The notes below the pieces were generated by a model, which saw only the letters and a list, made by a program, of their open reading frames with translations, searched no databases and was not told where the DNA came from. From Streptomyces sp. 846.5 (GTDB taxonomy: Bacteria > Actinomycetota > Actinomycetes > Streptomycetales > Streptomycetaceae), in assembly GCF_004365705.1 (NCBI RefSeq), contig NZ_SOBN01000001.1:62001-126000 (forward strand): 64,000 bases of DNA, given 5' to 3'. Numbering within the stretch: position 1 is the first letter of the stretch; each line of letters starts with the position of its first letter. The position numbers were made by a program, and so were the translations under genes. Positions 35,729 to 44,150 of this stretch are shown piece by piece.

Positions 35729-37290
35729 CAGGGGCCGTCCAGGTGGTCGGGGCCGGCGCGGCCGCTCGCTGCGGTGGTGGCGGCGCAACTCCTGGTTGAG
35801 CCACTGGTGTTGAGGCGCATCGCGGCGCCGGCGGTGGTGACGCTGTCGGCGGACAGGCAGTAGCCGGTCACGGCCTGGAAGCCCACGTCGAACGGGCTGC
35901 CGCTGCCGCGCTGGGCGGTGAGGTGGCCGAACACCACTGAACTGCCGGTGTTGGCCAGCACGGCCGGGCGGTTGTCGTTGGCGGCGAAGCGCACCGAACT
36001 GTCGGTGAAGGTGACGTGGTCGGCGTTGTGGAGGTACCAGCCGTAGGCCGGCCGGGTGCCGATGCTGTTGGGGTTGTAGTCGGTCGGGTTGTTGCTGGGC
36101 ACGGCGGTGGACAGGGTGCCGCTGCCGCCGGGTACGGTCAGGTTGACGTCGGTGAAGCTGATGCCGCTGATCCGGTTGCTGCCGGTCTCGCCCCACAGGG
36201 TCGGGCTGAAGCCACTGGTGACCGCGGTCCCGGTCACGTGGTCGTAGCTGATGTCGCTGATGTGACCGACGCCGGGGCTGCCGCCGCAGCGTTTGCGCGT
36301 CCCGACCTTCTCCATGATCGGGGACTTGACGCCGCTCATGGTGACGTTGGTGTAGTGGACGTCGCTGATGTCGGCGCCGTCCATGCTGACCATGCCCAGG
36401 CCGGACTTGCCCGCGGCGGTGATGGTGATCGAGTCGAACCGGTAGTCGCTGAAGGAGCCACAGGTCTCCGAGCCGAACATCAGCGCGTTGCAGCACTTGG
36501 ACGACAACTGCGCTCCGGTGACCGTGACATGGCCGTTGGGCAGGCTCGCGCCCAGTGCGTAGTCGCTCTTGAACACCAGCGCGTCGTCGTTGGAGGCGAT
36601 GACCGGGTCGGTGAAGGTGGCGTTGACCGCGTTGATGACGTTCCAGCCGTCGCGGTCGCTCGCGGTGTCGATGCGCAGGTGGTCGGAGGTGATGTTGTCG
36701 CAGCCGTTGGTGAGCGCGGCGAAGTGGCCGCCTCGGCGCAGGGTGACCCCGCTCAGGGTCAGGCCGTTGCAGCGGGTCAGCGAGAGGATCTTGTCGGCCT
36801 GCCCCGCACCGGGGTTGCCGGTGACCAGGTTTCCGGCGCCGTCGATCGTCCCGGCGCCGGTGATGCCGATGTTGCTGAGGTTGTCGCCCCAGATCATGGC
36901 GTCGTGGAAGTGGCTGTGCCCGTAGTCCTGGTAGGAGTCGTACGGGTTGGCCTCGGCGGCGTCGTAGGTCTTGGCGCTGGAGCCCAGGACGGTGGAGCCG
37001 GCGTCCAGCCGCAGCGTGACATTGCTCTTGAGGTGGATGGAGTTCTTGGACTTGTAGTTCCCCGCGGGGAAGTCCACGATCCCGCCGCCGGCCGCGTTGG
37101 CGGCAGTGACGGCCTTGTTGATGGCCGGGGTGTCGTTGCTGGAGCCGTCGCCCCTGGCCCCGTAGTCCCTGACGTTGAAGACCAGGGTCGCGGCGGGGGC
37201 CGGGGCGGGCGCGGCGGCGGCCAGGGCGGGCTGCAGCAGGGCGAGGACAACGGCGAGTAACAGTCCGATCAGGACTGCGGGTCGTCTCAT
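35728..37290 (-). CDS. Secreted GH28-type polygalacturonase-like beta-helix enzyme
   Basis: 520 aa. Signal peptide to about residue 26. A pectate-lyase-superfamily start (FNVRDYGARGDGSSNDTPAI) leads into a right-handed beta-helix. GH28-like catalytic region ASNDDALVFKSD is followed by FGSETCGSFSDYRF and GMVSMDGADISDVHYTNV. The C-terminus has alternating beta and cysteine-containing segments. Expected to hydrolyse galacturonic-acid-containing pectin, exo or endo. Overlaps both neighbours (ATGA). Confidence 0.85.
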   Translation of the reverse strand: MRRPAVLIGLLLAVVLALLQPALAAAAPAPAPAATLVFNVRDYGARGDGSSNDTPAINKAVTAANAAGGGIVDFPAGNYKSKNSIHLKSNVTLRLDAGSTVLGSSAKTYDAAEANPYDSYQDYGHSHFHDAMIWGDNLSNIGITGAGTIDGAGNLVTGNPGAGQADKILSLTRCNGLTLSGVTLRRGGHFAALTNGCDNITSDHLRIDTASDRDGWNVINAVNATFTDPVIASNDDALVFKSDYALGASLPNGHVTVTGAQLSSKCCNALMFGSETCGSFSDYRFDSITITAAGKSGLGMVSMDGADISDVHYTNVTMSGVKSPIMEKVGTRKRCGGSPGVGHISDISYDHVTGTAVTSGFSPTLWGETGSNRISGISFTDVNLTVPGGSGTLSTAVPSNNPTDYNPNSIGTRPAYGWYLHNADHVTFTDSSVRFAANDNRPAVLANTGSSVVFGHLTAQRGSGSPFDVGFQAVTGYCLSADSVTTAGAAMRLNTSGSTRSCAATTAASGRAGPDHLDGP

Positions 37291-38513
37291 GGCTTCTCCA
37301 GTTGCTCGTTCATGATCAGGAATGAGCCGAGGCCGTGCAGGTCGTTGGTCGCCCTGGTCCGGCCCACGTAGTAGGCGTAGTCGCCGACGTTGGTGCCGAT
37401 CGAGATCCCGGTGAGGTTGGTCAGCCCGTCCGCGCCGAGCGAGATTCTGGCCAGGACGCCCTGGTAGGCGCGCTGGGCCACGGCGGCGTAGTGGGCGTCC
37501 ACATAGCCCTGCTGCGCAGCCCTGGAAAGGGTGTAGGCGAACATGCTGGAGCAGGAGGTCTCGGTCCAGTCGTCGGCGCGGCTGCCCTTGTCCATCACCT
37601 GGAACCAGCGCCCGCTGGCCGGGTCCTGGTAGCGCTCCAGGCCGGCCGCCAGGTTGCGCAGGATCACCAGGAGCTGCGCGCGCTGCGGGGTGTCGGCGGG
37701 TACGGCGTCCAGCACGGTGACGGTCGCCATGGCGTACCAGCCCACCGCCCGGCACCAGGACTCCGGGGAGCGGCCGGTGGTCGGGTCGGCCCAGCTCGCC
37801 GTCCTCGACTCGTCGTAGGCGTGCCGAAGGATGCCGCTGGGCAGTTGCAGATGGCTTGCGTAGACGACCAGTTGCCTGGTCGCCTCGTCGTCGGCAGCCG
37901 GCGCGTCGTTGAACTCCTTGCCGTACTCCACCAGGAACGGCGTCAGCATGTAGGTGCCGTCGCCCCACAGCTGGTGCGCCCGGCTGCTGGTGGTGGCGTG
38001 CCAGAAGCCGCCGTCGGAGGTGCGCGGGTAGGTGGTGAGCCGGTCCATGATCTTCTTGGCGGCGGTGGCGTACTTCGCCTGACCGGTCTCGTGGTGCATG
38101 ATCACCAGAAGCCGCCCGGCCATCATGCTGTCGAGGCTGTCGAAGGACTGGCTGATGCCGCCGCCGCTGGTGACGAAGCGGTCCACCCAGGTCCTGATGT
38201 ACGTCAGCAGCGCCGGGTCGTGGGTGCGCCGGTAGACCAGGTACTGCCCGTAGAGGTACAGCCCGACCTGGTACGACCAGCCCCCGACGGTGGTCGGGGT
38301 GTAGCGGGTGGTGGTCGACCTGACCACGGCCGTGGACCAGTCCGTGGCGGCGGCCGCGGTACCGACGGTCAGCAAGTCGGCTTCGGGGCCCCCACGCGTG
38401 GTGGCCGCGGTCGCCCGGACCGGGTCGGCCCCAGCGGACGCGCTGGTCGGGAGCAGGACACCGGTGAGCGCGGCGGCCAACGCCACGCCGATCAGGGTTC
38501 GGATGCGAGTCAA
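37287..38513 (-). CDS. Secreted GH105-type unsaturated rhamnogalacturonyl hydrolase
   Basis: 408 aa. The TTG start at 38513 has AGGAGA eight bases before it. Signal peptide ends SASAGA. The (alpha/alpha)6-barrel family signatures are QLWGDGTYMLTPFLVEYG and ESWCRAVGWYAMATVTVLD, with DSLDSMMAGRLL earlier. Classical GH105 enzymes are cytoplasmic, so secretion is notable. It would remove unsaturated galacturonyl ends left by lyases. First gene of the four-gene leftward operon; the promoter carries a LacI-type operator. Confidence 0.87.
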   Translation of the reverse strand: MTRIRTLIGVALAAALTGVLLPTSASAGADPVRATAATTRGGPEADLLTVGTAAAATDWSTAVVRSTTTRYTPTTVGGWSYQVGLYLYGQYLVYRRTHDPALLTYIRTWVDRFVTSGGGISQSFDSLDSMMAGRLLVIMHHETGQAKYATAAKKIMDRLTTYPRTSDGGFWHATTSSRAHQLWGDGTYMLTPFLVEYGKEFNDAPAADDEATRQLVVYASHLQLPSGILRHAYDESRTASWADPTTGRSPESWCRAVGWYAMATVTVLDAVPADTPQRAQLLVILRNLAAGLERYQDPASGRWFQVMDKGSRADDWTETSCSSMFAYTLSRAAQQGYVDAHYAAVAQRAYQGVLARISLGADGLTNLTGISIGTNVGDYAYYVGRTRATNDLHGLGSFLIMNEQLEKP

Positions 38514-38557
38514 AGGTCCACTCTCCTGTCATGGTGTACACAACAACTCACTTGCAA

Positions 38558-38586
38558 TCTATACAAGAAAGCTTTCAATCAGTCCA
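38558..38586 (-). promoter_or_regulatory. Promoter of the CAZyme operon with LacI-type operator in the spacer
   Basis: Read leftward, TGGACT (38586-38581) and TATAGA (38563-38558) are separated by 17 bases. The perfect 10-bp palindrome GAAAGCTTTC (38567-38576) lies inside the spacer, where a LacI repressor would block polymerase. It also lies 46-55 bp upstream of the divergent GH36 start. Confidence 0.6.
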
Positions 38587-38609
38587 TGGAGGATTCCGTA
38601 TTCGCTTGC

Positions 38610-38622
38610 TAATCTGACGCCG
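38610..38622 (+). promoter_or_regulatory. -10 element implying a leaderless GH36 mRNA
   Basis: TAATCT at 38610-38615 ends seven bases before the GTG at 38622, the distance from a -10 box to a transcription start. No ribosome site precedes the GTG, so the mRNA probably starts at the codon itself. Confidence 0.5.
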
Positions 38623-40388
38623 TGACAGCAGCAGTGACGACCTCAGAGCTCCCCTCCGCCCCCGCCACCCCGCTGCTCGACGACCTCACCGTCGCCGTGC
38701 TTGCCGACGGCCGCCCCGTCGGCCACCTCGCCCGCGAACTCCCGGACGGACTGGTCGAGTTGCAGATCGACGCCGAGCCGGGAACAGCGCTGGAGATCCG
38801 CCTCGCCACCCCACTGCGCGACGCCGTGGGCTACTGGCACCCCGGCAGCGGCTGGGAGCGCACCCTGCTCCCCGACTGGGCCGGACGGGCCCGCACCTCG
38901 CTGGTGATGGGGGCCGCGGTCGGCTGCCTCTACGAGACCTCCGGCGCGACCCTGCTCGCCTTCGCCGCCCTGGACCCGGTCGCCGAGACCCGGATCGTGT
39001 TCGGCGTCTCCGAGCAGGCCAAACTGTTCGTCGTGCACCTGCGCCTCACCGCCGGCACCGACCCGTACCGGCTGGTGCTCGCCCCGCGCGCGGCCACCCC
39101 CGCCACCGCCCTGCGCCGACTGCGCACCCGCCTCGCCGCCCACGCCCCGGTACCGCCGCTGCCCACCCCCGAGGCAGCCCACCGACCGGTCTACTCCACC
39201 TGGTACGCCCTGGGCCAGGACGTCACCGCCGACACCGTCGCCGCCGAGGCCGCCCGCGCCGCCGCACTCGGCTGCCGGCTGCTGATCCTCGACGACGGCT
39301 GGCAGCAGGGCGGCACCCGGCGCGGCTACGACTGGGCCGGCGACTGGACCGCGGACACCGCCAAGTTCCCTGATCTCGCCGCCCACGTCCGGCAGTTGCG
39401 GGCGACCGGGATGAGCGCCCTGGCCTGGATCGCCCCCCTGCTGATCGGCCCGGGCTCCCGGGCCTGGCACGCGTTCGGCGGGCACGCCCCGATCGCCAGC
39501 CCCACCGCCCCGGGCGCCCGGGTGCTCGACCCGCGCGTCCCCGCAGTCCGGCGACACCTGGTGGCCGTCTGCACCCGGCTGCTCTCCGAGTACGGCTTCG
39601 ACGGCCTCAAGGTGGACTTCCTCGACGACGCCATGGTCTACAGCGGCGACGGCGGCCCCGACGTGGGCCGGGCCATGGCGCGGCTGCTCGGCGAACTGCG
39701 CACCGCCCTGGAGGCGGTGCGCCCCGGCGGGGAGCTGATGGTCGAACTGCGCCAGCCCTACCTAGGCCACGGCATGGCCGCCTACGGCAATCTCGCCCGC
39801 GCCACCGACTGCCCCGCCGACGCCGTCGCCAACCGGGTCCGCACCGTCGACGCCGGGCTGCTCTCCCTCGGCGGCGCGGTCCACTCCGACATGCTGATGT
39901 GGGACCCGGCGGGCACCCCGGAGGCGGCGGCCCGGCAACTGCTGGCCGTCCTGCACGCGGTGCCCCAGATCTCCTGCCGTCTGGACGAGCTCCGGCCCGA
40001 CCACGCCCAGGCACTCGCCTTCTGGCTGCGGCAGTGGGAGCGGCTGCGCCCGGTACTGGTGGAGGGCGAGCTCGAACCCGGCCGCCCGGACGAGCTCTAC
40101 CCCCTGGTCAGCGCGCACCGGGGGGAGCACCACGCGGTTGTGGTGCACGCCGACCGGGTGGTCCCGGTCCGGCCGGGCCGGTTCCGGCACACGGACGTCG
40201 TCAACGCCACGCCCGGCGGCCGTCTGGTCCTGGACGTGCTGTCGGACACCGGTCCGGTGACGCTCCGGCAGACCGTCCACGACACCCTGGGCCGTATGAT
40301 CAGCACCCGCGAATGCCCGCTCGGGCCCGGACCCGTGGCGGTGGCGGTGCCGCCGTCGGGCCTGGTGACCCTGCGGACCATCGATTGA
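38622..40388 (+). CDS. GH36/GH27-like alpha-galactosidase
   Basis: 588 aa, no signal peptide, so intracellular. N-terminal beta-sandwich (about 1-190), then a (beta/alpha)8 barrel with LLILDDGWQQGG and the nucleophile strand FDGLKVDFLDD, and a later VELRQPYLGHG region. Closest in style to melibiase-like and raffinose-synthase-like clan GH-D members. Substrates would be imported oligosaccharides with alpha-galactosyl or similar ends. It is divergent from the secreted enzymes, and the LacI gene follows 10 bp later. Confidence 0.85.
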   Translation: MTAAVTTSELPSAPATPLLDDLTVAVLADGRPVGHLARELPDGLVELQIDAEPGTALEIRLATPLRDAVGYWHPGSGWERTLLPDWAGRARTSLVMGAAVGCLYETSGATLLAFAALDPVAETRIVFGVSEQAKLFVVHLRLTAGTDPYRLVLAPRAATPATALRRLRTRLAAHAPVPPLPTPEAAHRPVYSTWYALGQDVTADTVAAEAARAAALGCRLLILDDGWQQGGTRRGYDWAGDWTADTAKFPDLAAHVRQLRATGMSALAWIAPLLIGPGSRAWHAFGGHAPIASPTAPGARVLDPRVPAVRRHLVAVCTRLLSEYGFDGLKVDFLDDAMVYSGDGGPDVGRAMARLLGELRTALEAVRPGGELMVELRQPYLGHGMAAYGNLARATDCPADAVANRVRTVDAGLLSLGGAVHSDMLMWDPAGTPEAAARQLLAVLHAVPQISCRLDELRPDHAQALAFWLRQWERLRPVLVEGELEPGRPDELYPLVSAHRGEHHAVVVHADRVVPVRPGRFRHTDVVNATPGGRLVLDVLSDTGPVTLRQTVHDTLGRMISTRECPLGPGPVAVAVPPSGLVTLRTID

Positions 40389-40398
40389 GGGGGCCGGA

Positions 40399-41424
40399 GT
40401 GAAAGTCGGTATCACGGAGGTCGCGGCGCTCGCGCAGGTGAGCGAGGCCACCGTCAGCCGGGTGGTGAACCGCAGGCACGGGGTGTCCACGCAGACCCGC
40501 GAGGCCGTCGAGCGGGCGATGCGCGAACTCGGCTACGAGCGTTCCCCGCAGGGCCGGATCGTCGCCGTGGTCACCCCCGGGCTGACCCGGGACCCGCTGT
40601 GCGCCGACCTCGCCGACCGGCTCCCCGCGCTACTGGCCGGCCACGGGCTCACCACCGTGGTCTGCCCCGCGCCGACCGGCACGCCGCAGGAGCTGCAGCT
40701 GGTCACCACCCTGGTCGACCACGGCATCGCCGCCGTGGTGTTCCTGCGCTCGCGCAACTCCCCCGGCGGCGACCGCCCGGACAGCTACGAACTGCTGGAC
40801 CGACGCACCGTCCCCTACGCCGGGGTCAACGCCACCGGGGGCGCGTTCGCCGGCCCGTCGTTCGCCACCGACGACGCGCACAGTGCCGAGACCGTGGTCG
40901 GGCACCTCTTCGGCCTCGGGCACCGGCTGATCGGCTTCGCCGCGGGCCTCGGCGGCGACACCGGCTCCGACCGGCGCGCCGACGTGTTCCTGGAGGCGCT
41001 GGCCCGCCGCGGCGTCCCGGACCCCGAAGCCCTGCTGGTCCGTCAGCACCCCACCGTCGAGGGCGGGACCGCCGCAGCAGCGGTCCTGCTCGGCCTGGGC
41101 GTCACCGCGATCGTCGCCGCCGGCTCGGACCTGGCCCTCGGCGTGGTGCGCGGTGCCCGACTGGCGGGGCTCTCAGTGCCCGACGACCTGTCCGTGGTGG
41201 GCTACGACGGCACGCCGGGAACGGAGTTCACCGACCCGCCGCTCACCGTGGTGCGCCAGCCCGCCGAACGCCTGGCGGCGGAGCTGGCCCGCTCGGTGGC
41301 GTCGCTCGCGGCGGGGCAGGCGGCGCCGACCGAGGAGTTGCTCTTCGCGCCCGAGTTCATCGTCCGCGGCTCCACCGCACCGCCTCGCGGCGGCGGCGCT
41401 CACCCGCGGACCGCTTCCAGTTGA
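40399..41424 (+). CDS. LacI-family transcriptional regulator 1
   Basis: 341 aa. HTH at residues 4-24 (ITEVAALAQVSEATVSRVVN) with hinge helix, then a periplasmic-binding-like effector domain (GLTRDPLCADLADRL, GHRLIGFAAGLGGDTG). The GTG start follows a GAGGGGG run. Located 10 bp after the GH36 gene. I infer control of the divergent GH36/CAZyme promoters through GAAAGCTTTC at 38567. Its last 25 bases overlap the convergent Gfo/Idh-like gene. Confidence 0.9.
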   Translation: MKVGITEVAALAQVSEATVSRVVNRRHGVSTQTREAVERAMRELGYERSPQGRIVAVVTPGLTRDPLCADLADRLPALLAGHGLTTVVCPAPTGTPQELQLVTTLVDHGIAAVVFLRSRNSPGGDRPDSYELLDRRTVPYAGVNATGGAFAGPSFATDDAHSAETVVGHLFGLGHRLIGFAAGLGGDTGSDRRADVFLEALARRGVPDPEALLVRQHPTVEGGTAAAAVLLGLGVTAIVAAGSDLALGVVRGARLAGLSVPDDLSVVGYDGTPGTEFTDPPLTVVRQPAERLAAELARSVASLAAGQAAPTEELLFAPEFIVRGSTAPPRGGGAHPRTASS

Positions 41425-42278
41425 CCCGACGCGGCCGACTGCGCCGCCGACTCGACCGCCGCCAGGCTGCGCAGCCAGGTATGCGGCTCCCCCGGCGGGG
41501 GCGTCCCGCTGCGCAGGGCCGCGACCAAGCCGTCCAGCACCCCGGCGGGGTCCGGCGTCTCGGGCTGCCCCTCCCCCGGACCGTCCCAGCGCGCCGTGCC
41601 CAGTGCGCCGACCGCATGCCACCGCCCGTACCAGGAGCTGGGCTCTCCCCGGCCGCTCCAGTCGCAACCGAACAGGAAGGGCACCCCGCCGGTCAGCCGG
41701 CCCACCCCGGCCACCGGGTCGGTCCCGGTGCAGCAGACCGAGAGCAACTCGCACCCGGTGATCATCCCGGCCATGTCGAACAGTTGCACTGCTACCTGTC
41801 TGAGCAGCGGGTCCGCCCAACTGCCCGGGCCCGTCCAGGACCGCCGGGGAGCCGCGAACTCGACGCTGAGCAGCCCTAGTCGGCCCAGTGCCGCCAGTTG
41901 CCCGCGCAGCTCCCCCAGGGCGGTCAGTGCGCGGTGCTGCTGGCCGAAGACCAGCAGCGCCCCGGCCCGGTCCGCTGCCGCCGCCAGCGCCCGCGCCTCC
42001 TGGTACGGGGCGGCGGCCGGGCCGACGTCCAGCACCGACACCGCCCGTTCCAGGGCGGCGACCCCGACCTCCGTGTGCACCTCGGCGGTGGCACAGTTCA
42101 CCAGCAGGTCCGGCCGCTCGGCGTCGAGCTGCCCGGCCGCCGAGGCCGGGTCGAGCGGGTCCAGCAGCACCACGTCGGGACGCGCCCGCAGCACCGCGTT
42201 CCACCGTCTGCCGTGGAAGCCGCCGCCCGCGACGACCGCGCGCAGCGGCTCGGCCTCGGCGCCTGTCCGGAACGTCAC
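41400..42278 (-). CDS. Gfo/Idh/MocA-like oxidoreductase, possibly inactive
   Basis: 292 aa. N-terminal Rossmann-like fold has VVAGGGFHGRRW, a shortened version of the GxGxxG loop. The usual EKP motif with the catalytic lysine appears replaced by LDVGPAAA. The C-terminal domain is also short. It follows the second permease by 5 bp, so it belongs to the importer operon. It may be a degenerate dehydrogenase acting on the imported sugar or a binding protein. Confidence 0.7.
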   Translation of the reverse strand: MTFRTGAEAEPLRAVVAGGGFHGRRWNAVLRARPDVVLLDPLDPASAAGQLDAERPDLLVNCATAEVHTEVGVAALERAVSVLDVGPAAAPYQEARALAAAADRAGALLVFGQQHRALTALGELRGQLAALGRLGLLSVEFAAPRRSWTGPGSWADPLLRQVAVQLFDMAGMITGCELLSVCCTGTDPVAGVGRLTGGVPFLFGCDWSGRGEPSSWYGRWHAVGALGTARWDGPGEGQPETPDPAGVLDGLVAALRSGTPPPGEPHTWLRSLAAVESAAQSAASGQLEAVRG

Positions 42279-42283
42279 GTGCC

Positions 42284-43129
42284 TCAACCCTTCGTGGTGC
42301 CGCTGGTCAGCCCTTTGACGAACTGCTTCTGCAGGGCGAAGTAGAAGAGCAGGACCGGCAGCGATGACAGGAACATCAGCCCGAAGACCGAGCCGAAATC
42401 CGCCTGGTACTGGCCGATCGAGCGGTAGATGCCGGTGGTCACGGTCGTGCCCTGGCTCGGCCCCAGGATGATCAGCGGATCCAGGAAGTCGTTCCAGATC
42501 CACACCCCGAAGAAGATCACCGTGCTCGCCGTGGCAGGGCGCAGCAGCGGGAAGACGATGCGCCAGAAGACCTGGAACCGCCCGGCTCCGTCGATGGCGG
42601 CGGCCTGCTCCAGTTCCACCGGGATGGTGCGGACGAACCCGGAGAAGACGAAGACCCCGAAGGGCACGTAGTAGCCGACGTTGAACAGCACCAGACCCTG
42701 CACCGTGGCCATCATCCCGACCGCCCGCAGCACCTCGGTGATGGGCAGCAGGATGATCTGCGGCGGCACCATCAACCCGCACAGCAGCACCAGCGAGGCG
42801 GCCCTCCCCCAGCGGGACGGCGACCGGGCCAGGTAGTGCCCCAGCATCGCCGAGAGCACCGTCAGCACCAGCACCGACAGCCCGGTCACCAGCAGACTGT
42901 TGGTCAGGCTCACCCAGAACAGGCGGTCCGGGCGGCTCAGCACCGCCGCCAGGTTGTGCAGGGTGGGCGGTACCGGCAGCGACACGGGGCTGCCGGCGAT
43001 GTCGGGACCGCGCTTGAAGACGTTGGCGAGCACCACGTACAGCGGCAGCGAGAAGGCGATGCCCACCGCCGTCACCAGCAGGGGCCGCAGCAACCAGGCC
43101 GACGGACGCCGCGGCGGGGCCGGGGTCAC
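42284..43129 (-). CDS. Carbohydrate ABC transporter permease 2 (MalG-like)
   Basis: 281 aa, six membrane segments. The coupling helix is VELEQAAAIDGAGRFQVFWRIVFPLLRPA, the standard EAA motif of CUT1-family permeases. Its ATG overlaps permease 1 by four bases. Confidence 0.93.
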   Translation of the reverse strand: MTPAPPRRPSAWLLRPLLVTAVGIAFSLPLYVVLANVFKRGPDIAGSPVSLPVPPTLHNLAAVLSRPDRLFWVSLTNSLLVTGLSVLVLTVLSAMLGHYLARSPSRWGRAASLVLLCGLMVPPQIILLPITEVLRAVGMMATVQGLVLFNVGYYVPFGVFVFSGFVRTIPVELEQAAAIDGAGRFQVFWRIVFPLLRPATASTVIFFGVWIWNDFLDPLIILGPSQGTTVTTGIYRSIGQYQADFGSVFGLMFLSSLPVLLFYFALQKQFVKGLTSGTTKG

Positions 43130-44148
43130 AGGTCCACCTCCCTGCGCCGCAGCAGGCGCAGCACCACCGCGGCCGCGGTGGCGACGACGGCCAGCATCAC
43201 CACGGCCATGGCCGAGGCGTAGCCCCCGTGGTCGGCGGTGAAGCCGGTCTGCAGGATGACGAAGGCCACGGTGCCGGTGGTGCCGGTGCCGGGGCCGCCG
43301 TTGGTGATCACCTGGATGTAGTCGTACGCCTTGAAGGCGGTGATCAGCAGGACCACGGTGTTGATCGTCAGCGCGGGCGCCAGCAGCGGCCAGGTGACGT
43401 GCCGGAAGCGGTGCAGCGGTCCGGCCCCGTCCAGTGCCGCGGCCTCGTGCAGGTCCGGCGGTACCGCCTGCAGCCCGGCCAGGTAGACCACCACGCAGAA
43501 GCCGAGCATCTGCCAGGACATGATCGCGGCAAGGGAGTAGAGGGCGATGCCCGGATCGGAGAGCCAGCCGACCGGCCCCGCCCCGAACCAGCCCAGTATC
43601 TGGTTGACCGCGCCGTCGTCAGCGAGCAGCCGGGTCCAGACGATGCTGACCACGACCGAACTCAGCACCACCGGTACGAAGAAGACGGTGCGCCAGGCCC
43701 GGTAGAAGACCCCGGGACGGTCCAGCAGCAGCGCCACACCGAGACCGGCCAGGTTGGGCACCACCACCAGGATCACGGTGAGCACCACGGTCACCCGCAG
43801 CGAGGTCAGAAAGGTGTCGTCGCTGAGCAGCAGGGTGTAGTTGCGCAGGCCCACGAAACGGGTGGGCGGATTGAACGGGTTGTAGTTGGTGAAGCTGTAG
43901 CCCAGGCTGATCAGCACCGGGGCCAGCACGAAGCAGCCGTAGGCGAGCAGGCCCGGGGCACCGAAGACGGCGAAGTGGGCGATCCGCGGCCACCGCGGGC
44001 GGCGCCCGCGCCGCGGCGGGTCGCGGCGGGTGGCGTCACGGCGGCCGGTGCCGGAGAACGACCGGCGGGTACGGGAGGGGGCGGGCCGGGAGGAGTCGGC
44101 GGGAGCCGCCGCCTTCTGCTCGGTCCCGGCCGCGGAGACGGGCTGCAT
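43126..44148 (-). CDS. Carbohydrate ABC transporter permease 1 (MalF-like)
   Basis: 340 aa with a long basic N-terminal tail (about 65 residues, rich in Arg/Pro) before six membrane segments. The coupling motif is DLHEAAALDGAGPLHRFRHVTWPLL. ATG 44148 lies two bases after the binding-protein stop. Forms a heterodimer with the next gene; no ATPase is encoded here, so a shared MsiK-type ATPase probably powers it, as is usual in streptomycetes. Confidence 0.93.
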   Translation of the reverse strand: MQPVSAAGTEQKAAAPADSSRPAPSRTRRSFSGTGRRDATRRDPPRRGRRPRWPRIAHFAVFGAPGLLAYGCFVLAPVLISLGYSFTNYNPFNPPTRFVGLRNYTLLLSDDTFLTSLRVTVVLTVILVVVPNLAGLGVALLLDRPGVFYRAWRTVFFVPVVLSSVVVSIVWTRLLADDGAVNQILGWFGAGPVGWLSDPGIALYSLAAIMSWQMLGFCVVVYLAGLQAVPPDLHEAAALDGAGPLHRFRHVTWPLLAPALTINTVVLLITAFKAYDYIQVITNGGPGTGTTGTVAFVILQTGFTADHGGYASAMAVVMLAVVATAAAVVLRLLRRREVDL

Positions 44149-44150
44149 GG

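Noticed and set aside
35728..38541. 937-aa GH28 fusion
   Set aside because: The N-terminal 417 residues are out of frame with GH105; the GH28 gene starts at 37290 with a signal peptide.
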